From: DASUAS01 sp963819475
GTDB taxonomy: Bacteria; Actinomycetota; Acidimicrobiia; IMCC26256; DASPTH01
Reading direction: 5' to 3'
Assembly (NCBI GenBank): GCA_963819475.1
Contig: CAWFWE010000002.1
Span: 124,001 to 188,000 of the forward strand
Length of the DNA stretch: 64,000 nucleotides
Shown here piece after piece: positions 8,085 to 16,371 of the stretch; position 1 is the first letter of the stretch; the number at the start of each line of letters is the position of its first letter. The translations under genes were made by a program, and so were the position numbers. Below the pieces are notes generated by a model that had not been told where the DNA came from, made no database searches, and worked only from the letters and a program-made list of their open reading frames with translations.

Positions 8085-9514
8085 CAGATCCACGCGCCCT
8101 CGGGGACGCGCTGGAGCTCGCCGCACCGGCTGCCGCGTGGCAGCACCTTGCGGGGGTTGGCCCGCCCCGACGGGTCGAACGCGTCACGGAGGCGCGCCTG
8201 GGCGTCGAGGTCGTCGGCGCTGAACACCAGGGGCATGGCCTCCCGCTTCTCCAAGCCGATCCCGTGCTCACCCGAGAGCACGCCACCGGCGGCGACGCAC
8301 GCGGCCAGGATCTCGTCGCCGGCGCGGTGCACGCGCTCCCAGACGCCCGGCTCGCGTGCGTCGAACACGATCAGCGGGTGCAGGTTGCCGTCGCCGGCGT
8401 GGAACACGTTCATCATCGTCAACCGCTGCTCGTGCGCGATCGCGTACACCCGGCGGAGGACGTCGACCAGCTTCGTGCGCGGGACCACCGCGTCGTGCAG
8501 GTAGTAGTCGGGCGCGATGCGGGCGATGGCGCCGAACGCCGACTTGCGGCCCTTCCAGAGCAGCGCTCGCTCGGCGTCGTCGGCGGCGACCCGGACCGTC
8601 CGCGCACCGTGCTCGAGGCCCACCCGCTCGACCGCGTCGACCTGGTGCGCCACCCCGTCGCCGAGCCCGTCGAGCTCCACCAGCAGCACCGCGGCCGCGT
8701 CGCGCGGATAGCCCGCACCCACGTAGTCCTCCACCGCGCGCGTGATCTCGGCGTCCATCATCTCCAGCGCCGCGGGGACGATGCCGGCGGCGATGATGCC
8801 GCTGACGGTGGCCGCGGCGTCCTCGATCGACGTGAAGTCGAGCAACAGCGTGCGTACGACCGGGGGGTCGGGGGTGAGCCGCACCGCGATGCGGGTGGCG
8901 ATGCCCATGGTCCCCTCGGAGCCCACGAAGCAGCCCCGTAGGTCGAGGCCGGGGTGGTCGGGGGCGAGGCCGCCCAGCATCGCCACCGAGCCGTCGGCCA
9001 GCACCACCTCCAGCGCCAGCACGTGCGTGGCGGTGACCCCCGACGCCAGGCAGTGCGGCCCGCCGGCGTTGGTGGCGACGTTGCCGCCGATGGTGCATGC
9101 CTGTTGTGACGACGGGTCGGGCGCGTAGTGCAACCCGAGGTGGGCCACCTCGCGGCTGAGGTCGAGGTTCAGCACGCCCGGCTCCACCCACGCGTACCGC
9201 TCCTCGGCGTCGACCTCGAGCACGCGGTTGAGCCGGGTGGTGACGATCACGAGGGGGTCGTCGACGGGGGTCGCGCCGCCCGCGAGCCCGGTGCCGCTCC
9301 CCCGGGCCACGAACGGCCGGTCGTGGCGGGCCGCCACGCGTACCGCGTCGGCGACCTGCGTGCCGGTCTCGGGGAAGCAGACGACGGCGGCGCGCCCGCG
9401 CGCCACGCCCGCGTCGCGCGCGTAGAGCGCGAGCTCGAGCGGTTCGGCGCGCGCCCGATCGGGCCCGAGGACCGATCGCAAGTCGGCAAGGAGCGCGCGC
9501 GAGTCGTCGATCAC
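8084..9514 (-). CDS. glcD: FAD-linked 2-hydroxyacid oxidase catalytic subunit (GlcD-like)
   Basis: Catalytic flavoprotein of 476 residues. FAD-binding segments are FVARGSGTGLAGGA near residue 70 and QQACTIGGNVATNAGGPHC near 137, with the C-terminal FAD-oxidase domain holding VFHAGDGNLHPL and SGEHGIGLEK. It oxidises glycolate or D-lactate to the 2-oxoacid. First gene of a four-gene overlapping operon (D, E, F, small protein). The GTG at 9514 is used; a TAGTCT box is only 3 bases upstream, so the exact start is less certain. Confidence 0.9.
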   Translation of the reverse strand: MIDDSRALLADLRSVLGPDRARAEPLELALYARDAGVARGRAAVVCFPETGTQVADAVRVAARHDRPFVARGSGTGLAGGATPVDDPLVIVTTRLNRVLEVDAEERYAWVEPGVLNLDLSREVAHLGLHYAPDPSSQQACTIGGNVATNAGGPHCLASGVTATHVLALEVVLADGSVAMLGGLAPDHPGLDLRGCFVGSEGTMGIATRIAVRLTPDPPVVRTLLLDFTSIEDAAATVSGIIAAGIVPAALEMMDAEITRAVEDYVGAGYPRDAAAVLLVELDGLGDGVAHQVDAVERVGLEHGARTVRVAADDAERALLWKGRKSAFGAIARIAPDYYLHDAVVPRTKLVDVLRRVYAIAHEQRLTMMNVFHAGDGNLHPLIVFDAREPGVWERVHRAGDEILAACVAAGGVLSGEHGIGLEKREAMPLVFSADDLDAQARLRDAFDPSGRANPRKVLPRGSRCGELQRVPEGAWI

Positions 9515-9584
9515 CCGAGACTACGACGAAAAGCTGCGCGAGAGTCCCTGCCGCGGCATCGGCCGTCGCTACGCTCGACACATC

Positions 9585-10376
9585 ATGAGCAGACGTGACC
9601 GCACCCCGGCCGGCCCCGCGCGCGAGTGGGTCACCTTCGACGACCCGGTCGAGGAGGGACGCATCTGGCAGATCGACGTGACGTTCCTCATGTCGCCGTA
9701 CCGGTGCATCTTCGGCTGCGGTTGCCAGGGCATCTGGACGGCACCGACCCCGGAGCTCGGGCACGGGTGCTGCACCTACGGGGCACATTTCTCCGACAAG
9801 GCCGACCGCGAGCACGTGGTGAGGGTGGCGAAGAAGCTCGGCGCCGACGAGTGGCAGTTCGCCAAGGTGGCGAAGAAGAAGGGCATCTACGAGAGGGTCG
9901 TCGAGGACGAGGGCGACGGCCCCGAGTGGAAGACGACCATCCACAAGGACGCCTGCATCTTCCTGAACCGGCTCGACTTCCCGGCCGGTGCCGGCTGCGC
10001 GCTGCACCTGCACGCGCTCAACCGGGGGGAGCACTTCAGCGAGTACAAGCCCGAGGTCTGCTGGCAGGTGCCGCTGCGGCGCATCGACGACGAGCAGGAC
10101 GACGGCAGCGTGATCTCCCGACTCACCGAGTTCGGGCGCGACGGCTGGGGCGAGGGCGGCGAGGACTTCGGCTGGTGGTGCACCGAGCAGCCCGAGGCCT
10201 ACACGGCCACCGAGCCGGTGTACCAGTCGATGTCGGTCGAGCTGCGGAAGATGCTCGGCAAGCGCCTGCACAAGCAGGTCGTCGCCTACCTCGACCAACG
10301 CCGCAAGGCGGCGGGCGCGTTGCCGCCGGTCACCCACCCGGCCGCGGTCCCGGTGAAGCTCGGCCGCAAGAAGTGA
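9585..10376 (+). CDS. Cys-rich YkgJ/DUF3109-like protein
   Basis: Protein of 263 residues with cysteines spaced as in Fe/Zn-chelating YkgJ-type proteins: CIFGCGC, GHGCCTYGAHF near residue 62, DACIFLNR, GCALHLHAL and KPEVCWQVPLRR. The second half is hydrophilic and ends in a Lys/Arg-rich tail. No enzymatic motif is visible. The ATG is preceded by TACGCT with a 9-base gap. The family resemblance is by motif recall only; the physiological role is unknown. Confidence 0.65.
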   Translation: MSRRDRTPAGPAREWVTFDDPVEEGRIWQIDVTFLMSPYRCIFGCGCQGIWTAPTPELGHGCCTYGAHFSDKADREHVVRVAKKLGADEWQFAKVAKKKGIYERVVEDEGDGPEWKTTIHKDACIFLNRLDFPAGAGCALHLHALNRGEHFSEYKPEVCWQVPLRRIDDEQDDGSVISRLTEFGRDGWGEGGEDFGWWCTEQPEAYTATEPVYQSMSVELRKMLGKRLHKQVVAYLDQRRKAAGALPPVTHPAAVPVKLGRKK

Positions 10377-10395
10377 CCGGCCGGGCCGCGCCCGG

Positions 10396-10740
10396 CTACA
10401 GGTAGAGGCCGGTCTGGCCGTCCTCGCGGGTCGACGCCACCGCGTGGATGTCGCGCTCGCGCAGGATCAGGTACTCCTCGCCGCGGATCTCCACCTCGAA
10501 GCCGGCGTCGGGTGAGAACAGCACGCGGTCACCGTCCTCCAGGTTCCGCACCGTGGGCCCGGCCGCGACGACCTCGGCCCACATGAGCCGGCGGTTGCGG
10601 TTGGCGGTGGCGGGGATGAGGATGCCGCCCCGGCTCTTGCGGTCGCCGGCGTCGTCGGTCGGCAGCACCAGGAGCCGGTCGGCGGTCATGCGGATCGACT
10701 GCTTGGAATCGTCGGTGCGCTCGATGGCGCGCGGTGCCAT
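10396..10740 (-). CDS. groES: GroES-family co-chaperonin, orphan
   Basis: GroES-fold protein of 114 residues. It has RMTADRLLVLPTDD at the N-terminus, the mobile-loop region RKSRGGILIPATAN and the barrel strand GDRVLFSPDAGFEVEIRGEEYLILRERDIHAV. The N-terminal extension of about 15 residues is longer than in canonical GroES. No groEL is adjacent. TAACCT (10747-10752, minus strand) six bases before the ATG suggests a leaderless, independent promoter. It may be a secondary GroES. Confidence 0.85.
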   Translation of the reverse strand: MAPRAIERTDDSKQSIRMTADRLLVLPTDDAGDRKSRGGILIPATANRNRRLMWAEVVAAGPTVRNLEDGDRVLFSPDAGFEVEIRGEEYLILRERDIHAVASTREDGQTGLYL

Positions 10741-10831
10741 GACCGGAGGTTACCGCCGGGCCCGCGACCCGCCGCCCTCGTGGGGCGACCGGCTTCGTGG
10801 CCGTCCGGAGGCGGCGGCTAGATTCGGCCGA

Positions 10832-11800
10832 GTGGCCGATTCCCCCGAGGTTGCCGGGCGCCGCACGCCCCTCGTGACGCCAGCCCGGACGGAGTCGTCG
10901 TCCCGCACCGAGGGGCGGACGCGCCGGGCGGGCACCACCGCCCTCGCCTACTTCCACCTCACCAAGCCGCGCGTCATCGAGCTGCTGCTCGTCACCACGC
11001 TGCCGGCCATGATCCTCGCCGCGGGCGAGATGCCGCCGCTCTCCCTCGTCCTCGAGGTCCTGATCGGTGGCGCGCTCGCCGCCGGCGGCGCCAACACCAT
11101 CAACTGCTGGATCGAGCGCGACCGCGACCAGATGATGCGGCGCACCGCGCATCGGCCGCTCCCCCACGGCGACGTCAATCCCGAGGGCGCGCTGATCTTC
11201 GGGCTGGTGCTCGAGGTGCTCGCGTTCGCGCTGCTGTGGTCGACGGTCAACCTGCTCTCGGCGGCGCTCGCGGTGAGCGCCATGTTGTTCTACGTGTTCG
11301 TGTACACGATCTGGCTGAAGCCCCGGAGCCCCCAGAACATCGTGATCGGCGGCGCCGCCGGCGCGGTCCCGGTGCTCGTCGGGTGGGCGGCGGTCACCGG
11401 CGACCTGGCGGCGCCGGCGTGGATCCTCTTCGCCATCGTGTTCTTCTGGACGCCCCCGCACTTCTGGGCGCTGTCGCTGAAGTACTTCGACGACTACAAG
11501 GCCGCCGGCATCCCGATGCTGCCGGTGGCGAAGGGTATCCCCACCGCGGTGCGCCAGATCGTCGTGTACGCGTTCGTGGTCGTCGCCGTCACCCTCACCC
11601 TTCCCCTCGTCACCGACGAGATCGGCGTCCTCTACGTCGTGACCGCGGCGGTGCTCGGCGCGCTGTTCATCGCGCAGGCCATTCGGCTCGCGCGCGACAC
11701 GACGCCCGCGCAGGCCATACGGTTGTTCACCTTCTCGAACACCTACCTCGCGCTCCTCTTCGCCGCCGTTGCCGTCGACACCCTCCTCCACGCCGTCTGA
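10832..11800 (+). CDS. ctaB: protoheme IX farnesyltransferase CtaB (heme O synthase)
   Basis: Membrane prenyltransferase of 322 residues that adds farnesyl to heme B to make heme O for cytochrome oxidase. UbiA-type aspartate motifs are present: NTINCWIERDRDQMMRRT, and YFDDYKAAGIPMLPVAKG after FWTPPHFWALSL. About eight membrane segments are visible. The GTG is chosen over the long upstream extension because TAGATT (10819-10824) lies 7 bases before it. ctaA, the next enzyme in heme A synthesis, is at 24.3 kb. Confidence 0.92.
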   Translation: MADSPEVAGRRTPLVTPARTESSSRTEGRTRRAGTTALAYFHLTKPRVIELLLVTTLPAMILAAGEMPPLSLVLEVLIGGALAAGGANTINCWIERDRDQMMRRTAHRPLPHGDVNPEGALIFGLVLEVLAFALLWSTVNLLSAALAVSAMLFYVFVYTIWLKPRSPQNIVIGGAAGAVPVLVGWAAVTGDLAAPAWILFAIVFFWTPPHFWALSLKYFDDYKAAGIPMLPVAKGIPTAVRQIVVYAFVVVAVTLTLPLVTDEIGVLYVVTAAVLGALFIAQAIRLARDTTPAQAIRLFTFSNTYLALLFAAVAVDTLLHAV

Positions 11801-12398
11801 CGATCCCGCTGCGGGTCGGTCGCGCCGGGCCGGCTGGATCCTCGCCGCCTTCGCGGTGGCGCTGGTGGTCGTGGTGGGCGCCATCACGTGGGTCGCGGTG
11901 GCCAGCGGCGACGACGACGGGTCCTCCGCCAGCACCGTCGAACAGACCGACGTCCGCGCCGGTGGCCCCCGGGCAGGCGACGTCGCGCCCGACTTCACCG
12001 CCCAGACCCTCGACGGGAAGACGGTCAGCCTCTCCGACTATCGCGGCAAGCCGGTCGTGCTGAACTTCTGGGCCTCGTGGTGCAACCCGTGCCGAAAGGA
12101 ATTCCCGCTGTTCCGCGAGCAACTTGCCGCGCACAAGGGTGAGTTCGTGGTGCTGGGCGTCGACTACCGCGACATCCCGTCGGATGCCCGCAGGTTCGTC
12201 GAGCAGCAACGCGCCACCTGGCCGACTGCCGACGACAGTTCGAACGCGATCGTGAAGGCGTACGGCATCACGGGCGTACCGCAGACCTTCTTCATCCGGC
12301 CCGACGGCACCATCGCCGTCCGTTACTACTCCGACATCCCCGACGCCGACGACTTCCGCACCGCGCTGGCCAAGATCACCGAGCCGTCGTCGACGTGA
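11769..12398 (+). CDS. TlpA/ResA-like membrane-anchored thioredoxin
   Basis: Protein of 209 residues with an N-terminal membrane anchor (WILAAFAVALVVVVGAITWV) and an extracytoplasmic thioredoxin domain. It contains VAPDFTAQTLDGKTVSLSDY, the redox site WASWCNPCRKE and the cis-Pro GVPQTFFI. ResA/TlpA proteins reduce apocytochrome or Cu-site cysteines, fitting its place next to ctaB. The TTG start lies inside ctaB (32-base overlap), implying translational coupling. Confidence 0.85.
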   Translation: MPSTPSSTPSDDPAAGRSRRAGWILAAFAVALVVVVGAITWVAVASGDDDGSSASTVEQTDVRAGGPRAGDVAPDFTAQTLDGKTVSLSDYRGKPVVLNFWASWCNPCRKEFPLFREQLAAHKGEFVVLGVDYRDIPSDARRFVEQQRATWPTADDSSNAIVKAYGITGVPQTFFIRPDGTIAVRYYSDIPDADDFRTALAKITEPSST

Positions 12399-12429
12399 GG
12401 GTCCGCACATCGACGTCGCCCGCGACGTC

Positions 12430-13626
12430 ATGAGCGGACCGCGGCACCGGCTGACGACCTTGCACCGATGGTTGATGCGGCCGGTGTTGCGGAAGCAGCA
12501 CGGGCGTGTGTTCGTGGCGGCGGTCTCCTCGGCTCGTGTGCTCCGGACGCTGCTCCACCCGCGCTCGAAGACGCCGCCTCCCCAGCCCACATCGTCTGCG
12601 GTGGATCTGGGCACTCGGGCTGGTTGCTCGACGGACCGAGTCGAAGCGGGCGAGATCGTCTCGCCCCGGATCCCCGACGGGCTTCCGCGCATCGTCGAGC
12701 ACGTCTTTGCCGGCGTGCTTCCCGTGAAGCTCCCGCCCATGGAGGTGGTCACGATCTCGGCCGGGATCGTCTCGGGCGCACACGGCGTGGTGCGCGGCGT
12801 CGCACCGCGCACGCCGGTCGGCCCCGTGGCCGAGCTCCGAGGAACGACGTTGAGCATGCTCGCGCCGCACGCGTCCCTCTACTACCACTGGCTCATCGAC
12901 GTCGCGCCGCTGGCCGCGATGATCGTCGATCGCATTCCGCGCGACGACCTCCACCACGTGCTCGTACCGCCACGATTGGAACCGTTCCACGTCGAGCTGC
13001 TCGACGTGCTCGAGATCGATCCTGAGCGCCGCGTGGAAGCATCGGAGGTCGCCTACCGGTGCGAACGGCTGATCTGCACCACGGAAACGAACGCCGGCGG
13101 CTTCGTTCGAGCGAGTGCCGCGCGCGCCCTCAGGCACGCGTTCGGGGTCGCGGATGCCGGCGCCGGGCGCGCGCGCCTCTACATCGGGAGGAGCGATGCG
13201 CCGGGTCGAAGGGTGATCAACGAGGGTGAAGTCGTCGCGATGCTCGAGCGCTACGGCTTCGAGGCCACGACCATGGCCAACCGATCGATTCGTGAGCAGG
13301 CGGCGCTGTTCGCGTCGGCGGAGGTCGTCGTGGCTCCCCACGGGGGCGCGTTGGCAAACCTGGTCTTCGCGCCCGAGCGGTCCGCGCTCATCGAGTTGAT
13401 GCCGGCGAACTACGTCTCGACGTACTACTTCCTGCTGGCCAGCTCGAGAGGGATCACGTATGACGCGGTGATGGGGACCGAGCCGAGAGCTCTCCGCGCC
13501 CTGCGACAGGAGCTCTGGCGGGCGGACCTGATCGTCGACGTCGGGGCGCTGGAGCGGAAGGTCGCTCGAATGCTCTCCGAGCGCGATGGGGCCCGTTTCA
13601 CTCCTCCTAACGGAACCAGCAAATAG
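12430..13626 (+). CDS. GT61 (DUF563)-family glycosyltransferase
   Basis: Protein of 398 residues with the GT61 signature: LAPHASLYYHWLIDVAP in the first half and ASAEVVVAPHGGALANLVF in the second. Such enzymes attach sugars to cell-surface polysaccharides. Base composition is more mixed than in the neighbouring ctaB. The last ten or so codons are encoded by the left copy of a 28-bp repeat that recurs at 16372, so the present C-terminus may have been created by an insertion or recombination event. No surface-polysaccharide cluster surrounds it. Confidence 0.82.
   Translation: MSGPRHRLTTLHRWLMRPVLRKQHGRVFVAAVSSARVLRTLLHPRSKTPPPQPTSSAVDLGTRAGCSTDRVEAGEIVSPRIPDGLPRIVEHVFAGVLPVKLPPMEVVTISAGIVSGAHGVVRGVAPRTPVGPVAELRGTTLSMLAPHASLYYHWLIDVAPLAAMIVDRIPRDDLHHVLVPPRLEPFHVELLDVLEIDPERRVEASEVAYRCERLICTTETNAGGFVRASAARALRHAFGVADAGAGRARLYIGRSDAPGRRVINEGEVVAMLERYGFEATTMANRSIREQAALFASAEVVVAPHGGALANLVFAPERSALIELMPANYVSTYYFLLASSRGITYDAVMGTEPRALRALRQELWRADLIVDVGALERKVARMLSERDGARFTPPNGTSK
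13592..13619. repeat. left copy of 28-bp bracketing direct repeat
   Basis: These 28 bases match 16372-16399 in the same orientation with one mismatch (T at 13607, C in the right copy). The left copy forms the end of the GT61 gene; the right copy forms the last codons and stop of the ABC permease gene. The pair brackets about 2.75 kb of lower-GC DNA and resembles attL/attR. Confidence 0.7.
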
Positions 13627-13640
13627 CTGCTGACCAGCAG
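13627..13640. terminator. short perfect hairpin after the GT61 gene
   Basis: CTGCTG and CAGCAG flank a two-base centre directly after the GT61 stop codon, followed by two TTACGCG direct repeats (13641-13654). It could end GT61 transcription, although there is no T-run. Confidence 0.3.
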
Positions 13641-13758
13641 TTACGCGTTACGCGTCCCGCGTCCATCCCGCGTCAGCGGAACAATCTCAGCGGAGAGATC
13701 GCTGTCGCAGCGTCGGCGAGAGCGTCGAGGGCGGCGTTGCCGTTGTCCTGGTAGAGGG

Positions 13759-14391
13759 TCAGTTTGATCGACGGGAGAACATACGGCGGATCTCGTGGAA
13801 CGGTACGACGAGGAACACGGCGACCGCGACGTAGAGGACGACGGCGACGGTGGGGAGTGCAAGCCCGACCAGGATGACGACTGCATAGGCAATCAGGACG
13901 GGGAGCAGGGTTCGCCGATCGGCTATTACCTCGTCGTCGGCAGCGCCGGTTGTGTAGAGGTGCTCGCGCCGGGCGTACGTGTCGAGGGCGGCCCCGAGCA
14001 GCCGGATTGTCAGCAGGGTTAGGCCGTAGAAGGTGACGAACACGCGCTCCTCGTCGGAGTGGTGGATCGCGTCGGCTATCAGCTTCGTCGGGAACGGCAA
14101 GAACGCGATGACGAGGAGCAACAGCAGGTTGATCCGCAGGAGCACCGAGTCCACACGGTCCAGCCGGTCTGTAACCGCGCTATGTCCGAGCCACGCTGCA
14201 CCGATCGTCAAGAAGCTGATCAGGTAACCGAGGTAGGCAGGCCAGGTGTTCAGTACTTGTTTCAGTGCGGTGTCGCCCGACGCGAGCGCGATTTCCAGTA
14301 CCAGCAGGGTCGCGGCGATGGAGAACACGCCGTCGCTGAACCCGGCCATGCGGGCCGGACTGATGGAACGGGGAGCGTTGCCCTCGGCCAT
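13759..14391 (-). CDS. TMEM175/DUF1211-like potassium channel
   Basis: Membrane protein of 210 residues. The first segment carries the family hallmark RMAGFSDGVFSIAATLLVLEI (FSDG motif), and about six hydrophobic segments follow. Bacterial TMEM175 proteins form tetrameric, weakly K+-selective channels. The ATG at 14391 is preferred to a TTG four codons upstream because a GGAAG sits at SD distance. The gene lies inside the region bracketed by the 28-bp repeat and has lower GC than flanking genes, consistent with acquisition. Confidence 0.8.
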   Translation of the reverse strand: MAEGNAPRSISPARMAGFSDGVFSIAATLLVLEIALASGDTALKQVLNTWPAYLGYLISFLTIGAAWLGHSAVTDRLDRVDSVLLRINLLLLLVIAFLPFPTKLIADAIHHSDEERVFVTFYGLTLLTIRLLGAALDTYARREHLYTTGAADDEVIADRRTLLPVLIAYAVVILVGLALPTVAVVLYVAVAVFLVVPFHEIRRMFSRRSN

Positions 14392-14403
14392 CCGCACTTC
14401 CAA

Positions 14404-14786
14404 GACCCGATCGGAGGCCGGCCGCTACCGGTTCACGCTCCGCCCGTGAACTTCGCCCTGGCCGTGTTCCCCGTCGTTCCGAGACCTCCGACGCATTCTC
14501 TTCAGGCGCTCCAGAAGATGCCGATCGGTGTACGTGGCGACGCGCCCGAGGGATAATCCGTGCACGCGCCCGACGTGCCGCTGGGGGCGTCCCGTAAGCA
14601 CATCGGGCGCGCGCACGCAGCATCCCTTCACTGCGAAGAGGGCGCGTGCCTCCCGCTGATACCGGGCAGTTGTCAACAAGTTGTGCGAGCGGGGGGCTGA
14701 CTCGTTGACTTGTCGTTGCGATTCTCCATTTGGAGCGCGGAGATTCGGGTTCAGGCGTTTGCTGGTTTGGTGACCAGGAGGCGGTT
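14404..14786. other. gene-free stretch between TMEM175-like and STAS genes
   Basis: About 380 bases with no convincing ORF; a minus-strand frame at 14425-14679 has no recognisable features. It must hold the divergent promoters of both neighbours. A TTGACT at 14705-14710 is a possible -35 for the STAS gene, but no good -10 follows. An inverted repeat TTGT-N2-ACAA lies around 14670-14680. Confidence 0.4.
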
Positions 14787-15167
14787 TTGGACAACAGCGC
14801 GGTGCTCAGGATCGACCATGCGGGGCTCGACGTGATCGTCCGCCTCGGGGGCGAGATCGATCTGAGCAACTCAGCCGAAGTGCGCGAGTGCCTGGTCGCA
14901 TTCTCCGGCGACACCGTGTTCGCGGACTGCTCTGCGGTGACGTTCATGCACGTCACCGCTCTTACCTCGCTCATCGTCGCGCAGCAGCGCGTTCGCGAGG
15001 ATGGCGGAAAATTCATCTTGTGTGGCGTGCAGCCCGCACAGTTGCGCGTTCTCGAGATCGCCAAGCTCACCGATTTCTTCGACTGGCGGTGTGACGAGGC
15101 GACGAGCCCCGGCCGAGAAACTCGGTGTGGACGTGGAGGCCATCTTTTCGGTACCGCGCTGCGATGA
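14787..15167 (+). CDS. STAS-domain (anti-sigma antagonist-like) protein
   Basis: Protein of 126 residues with one STAS domain: LDVIVRLGGEIDLSNSAEVREC, then DCSAVTFMHVTALTSLIVAQQR, then GGKFILCGVQPAQLRVLEIAKLTDFFDW. Such proteins bind or release anti-sigma factors depending on phosphorylation. The usual phosphorylated DSSG serine region reads HVTA here, so a Thr would have to take the role or regulation is lost. TTG at 14787 is chosen because AGGAGG (14776-14781) is five bases upstream; a TTG at 14730 is possible. No sigma or anti-sigma gene is adjacent. Confidence 0.72.
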   Translation: MDNSAVLRIDHAGLDVIVRLGGEIDLSNSAEVRECLVAFSGDTVFADCSAVTFMHVTALTSLIVAQQRVREDGGKFILCGVQPAQLRVLEIAKLTDFFDWRCDEATSPGRETRCGRGGHLFGTALR

Positions 15168-15690
15168 GGCCTCACACCCACGGGCTTCTGAGCAACGCGG
15201 AGGACCGGCTGGGGCCTGGTATCCAGCCGGTTCCCCCGGCGTTCACCCTGGGTTTTCTTCTCGCTTCTCGGCCGTGGGCAGTTGTACGGCGAGGAGCGAT
15301 GGAGGGCCCCAAGAGCGAACATCGCGGAGCCGGGACCGTATTTTCCACGGGCGCCTGGGCGAGTTCACCCCCGAGCGCAGTTTGCGGCCCCGGACTCCAC
15401 TTCGGAACGCATTCTCTACCGTTTGTCCGATGAAGGACACAACGAACGACCAACATCCGAATGCGTGCATCTGCGCCGTTGGTTCAGCCGAGGACTGGTC
15501 GCGCATCACTGAAGGCCTCTACGCGCACGCTGCCTCGTGCCAGCCGAGCCCGATCGCGGCGGAGCCCCAGGGAGATCGTCCCTCCGGGGCTCCTCGCGTC
15601 TCCGGGGGCAGGCCGACCGACGGACTCGTACCCGCCTCTCGGCTCAGCAACGCGCGGCCTCGAACGCGAAGAACCGGCCGCGCCGCAGCC
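15168..15690. other. gene-free or decayed stretch
   Basis: About 520 bases of mixed-composition DNA. Several short frames exist (for example 15125-15433 and 15282-15512, plus strand) but none has actinobacterial codon bias or a recognisable domain. It holds the hairpin at 15204-15231. It may be decayed or intergenic DNA of the acquired patch. Confidence 0.4.
15204..15231. terminator. hairpin downstream of the STAS gene
   Basis: Nine-base perfect arms, ACCGGCTGG and CCAGCCGGT, around a 10-base loop, 37 bases after the STAS stop. Likely a factor-independent terminator lacking a T-run, as is common in high-GC actinobacteria. Confidence 0.45.
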
Positions 15691-15930
15691 CTAGGGCACG
15701 GCGCCGCGGATCACCCGGTCTGCGATCTGCACCGCCTCACTCTCGGGGATCTCTGGGTCGTCGTGGGCATCGAACAGCGCGGCGGCTCGTTCATGCAATG
15801 CGGCGGCGTGTCGGCGCGCGCGCTCAGCCGATCGGTGGAGCGGTTCGTTCTCGGCGCGTTGACGCTCCTCGTCCGCCTGGGCGCGTTCCTTCTGAGCCAA
15901 TGCTCGCTCCCGGTCACCTCTGCTTCCCAC
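15691..15930 (-). CDS. small coiled-coil/helical protein
   Basis: A 79-residue protein (GTG at 15930) rich in Ala, Glu and Arg with a helical repeat-like stretch: ERALAQKERAQADEERQ, HRSAERARRHAAALHERAA, then an acidic tail (DDPEIPESEAVQIADRVI). Similar HERAAxLHERAA patterns occur in many small actinobacterial proteins of unknown function. It starts 5 bases after the zinc-ribbon gene ends, so the two form a mini-operon. No function is assigned. Confidence 0.5.
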   Translation of the reverse strand: MGSRGDRERALAQKERAQADEERQRAENEPLHRSAERARRHAAALHERAAALFDAHDDPEIPESEAVQIADRVIRGAVP

Positions 15931-15935
15931 GGGAT

Positions 15936-16115
15936 CTACGCGGAGAGCCAGGCGGCGTCGCGCGGCTCGTAGTCGTAGAGCACATCGACGGACACCGGTC
16001 CGTCGCAGTGCGGGCACCGGAGCGGGGGCCTTCGGCCGACTCGCCGACGAACGACTCTGACCGGGATCACTTCGAAGGAGCCGCAGTCATGACAGCTGAA
16101 CTCGAACACCGTCAT
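15936..16115 (-). CDS. small zinc-ribbon protein
   Basis: A 59-residue protein starting MTVFEFSCHDCGSFEV. It has two Cys pairs, CHDC near residue 8 and CPHC near residue 36, forming a probable zinc ribbon, and an acidic C-terminus (YDYEPRDAAW). It resembles FmdB-like small ribbon proteins but is not clearly one. It sits upstream of the coiled-coil ORF with a 5-base gap and lies in the acquired-looking patch. Confidence 0.55.
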   Translation of the reverse strand: MTVFEFSCHDCGSFEVIPVRVVRRRVGRRPPLRCPHCDGPVSVDVLYDYEPRDAAWLSA

Positions 16116-16371
16116 GCGCGGAATCTGCACGACTAAATGCCGCACGACTCGCAACATCACCCCACATCTTTACGGCGCGATTCCCGGCTGCGTCATCAGA
16201 CGCAACAATCGGCCAAGCCGTCGCCCGGTCCGCGTCTACCGAGCGTCGGTGCCGTCGCCATCCCGCGGATTACCCGCGCGCACTTCCGTTTCGTTGGGAA
16301 CGACTGCGGTGAACGGTGCACGCTTCCGTAGGTCAGAGAGTCGCGAGCGAAGACGCACGAACGGCTGCGAC

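Noticed and set aside
8268..10337. 689-codon minus-strand frame through glcD and the Cys-rich gene
   Set aside because: Low-complexity translation, overlaps two well-supported genes; shadow frame.
13641..13758. Open frame with good codon bias after the TMEM175-like stop (YQDNGNAALDALADAA)
   Set aside because: Too short and without a start or recognised family; possibly a gene remnant but not supportable.
15001..15972. 323-codon plus-strand frame across 15.0-16.0 kb
   Set aside because: Changes composition along its length, shows no domain, and overlaps the STAS gene end and the two small minus-strand ORFs.
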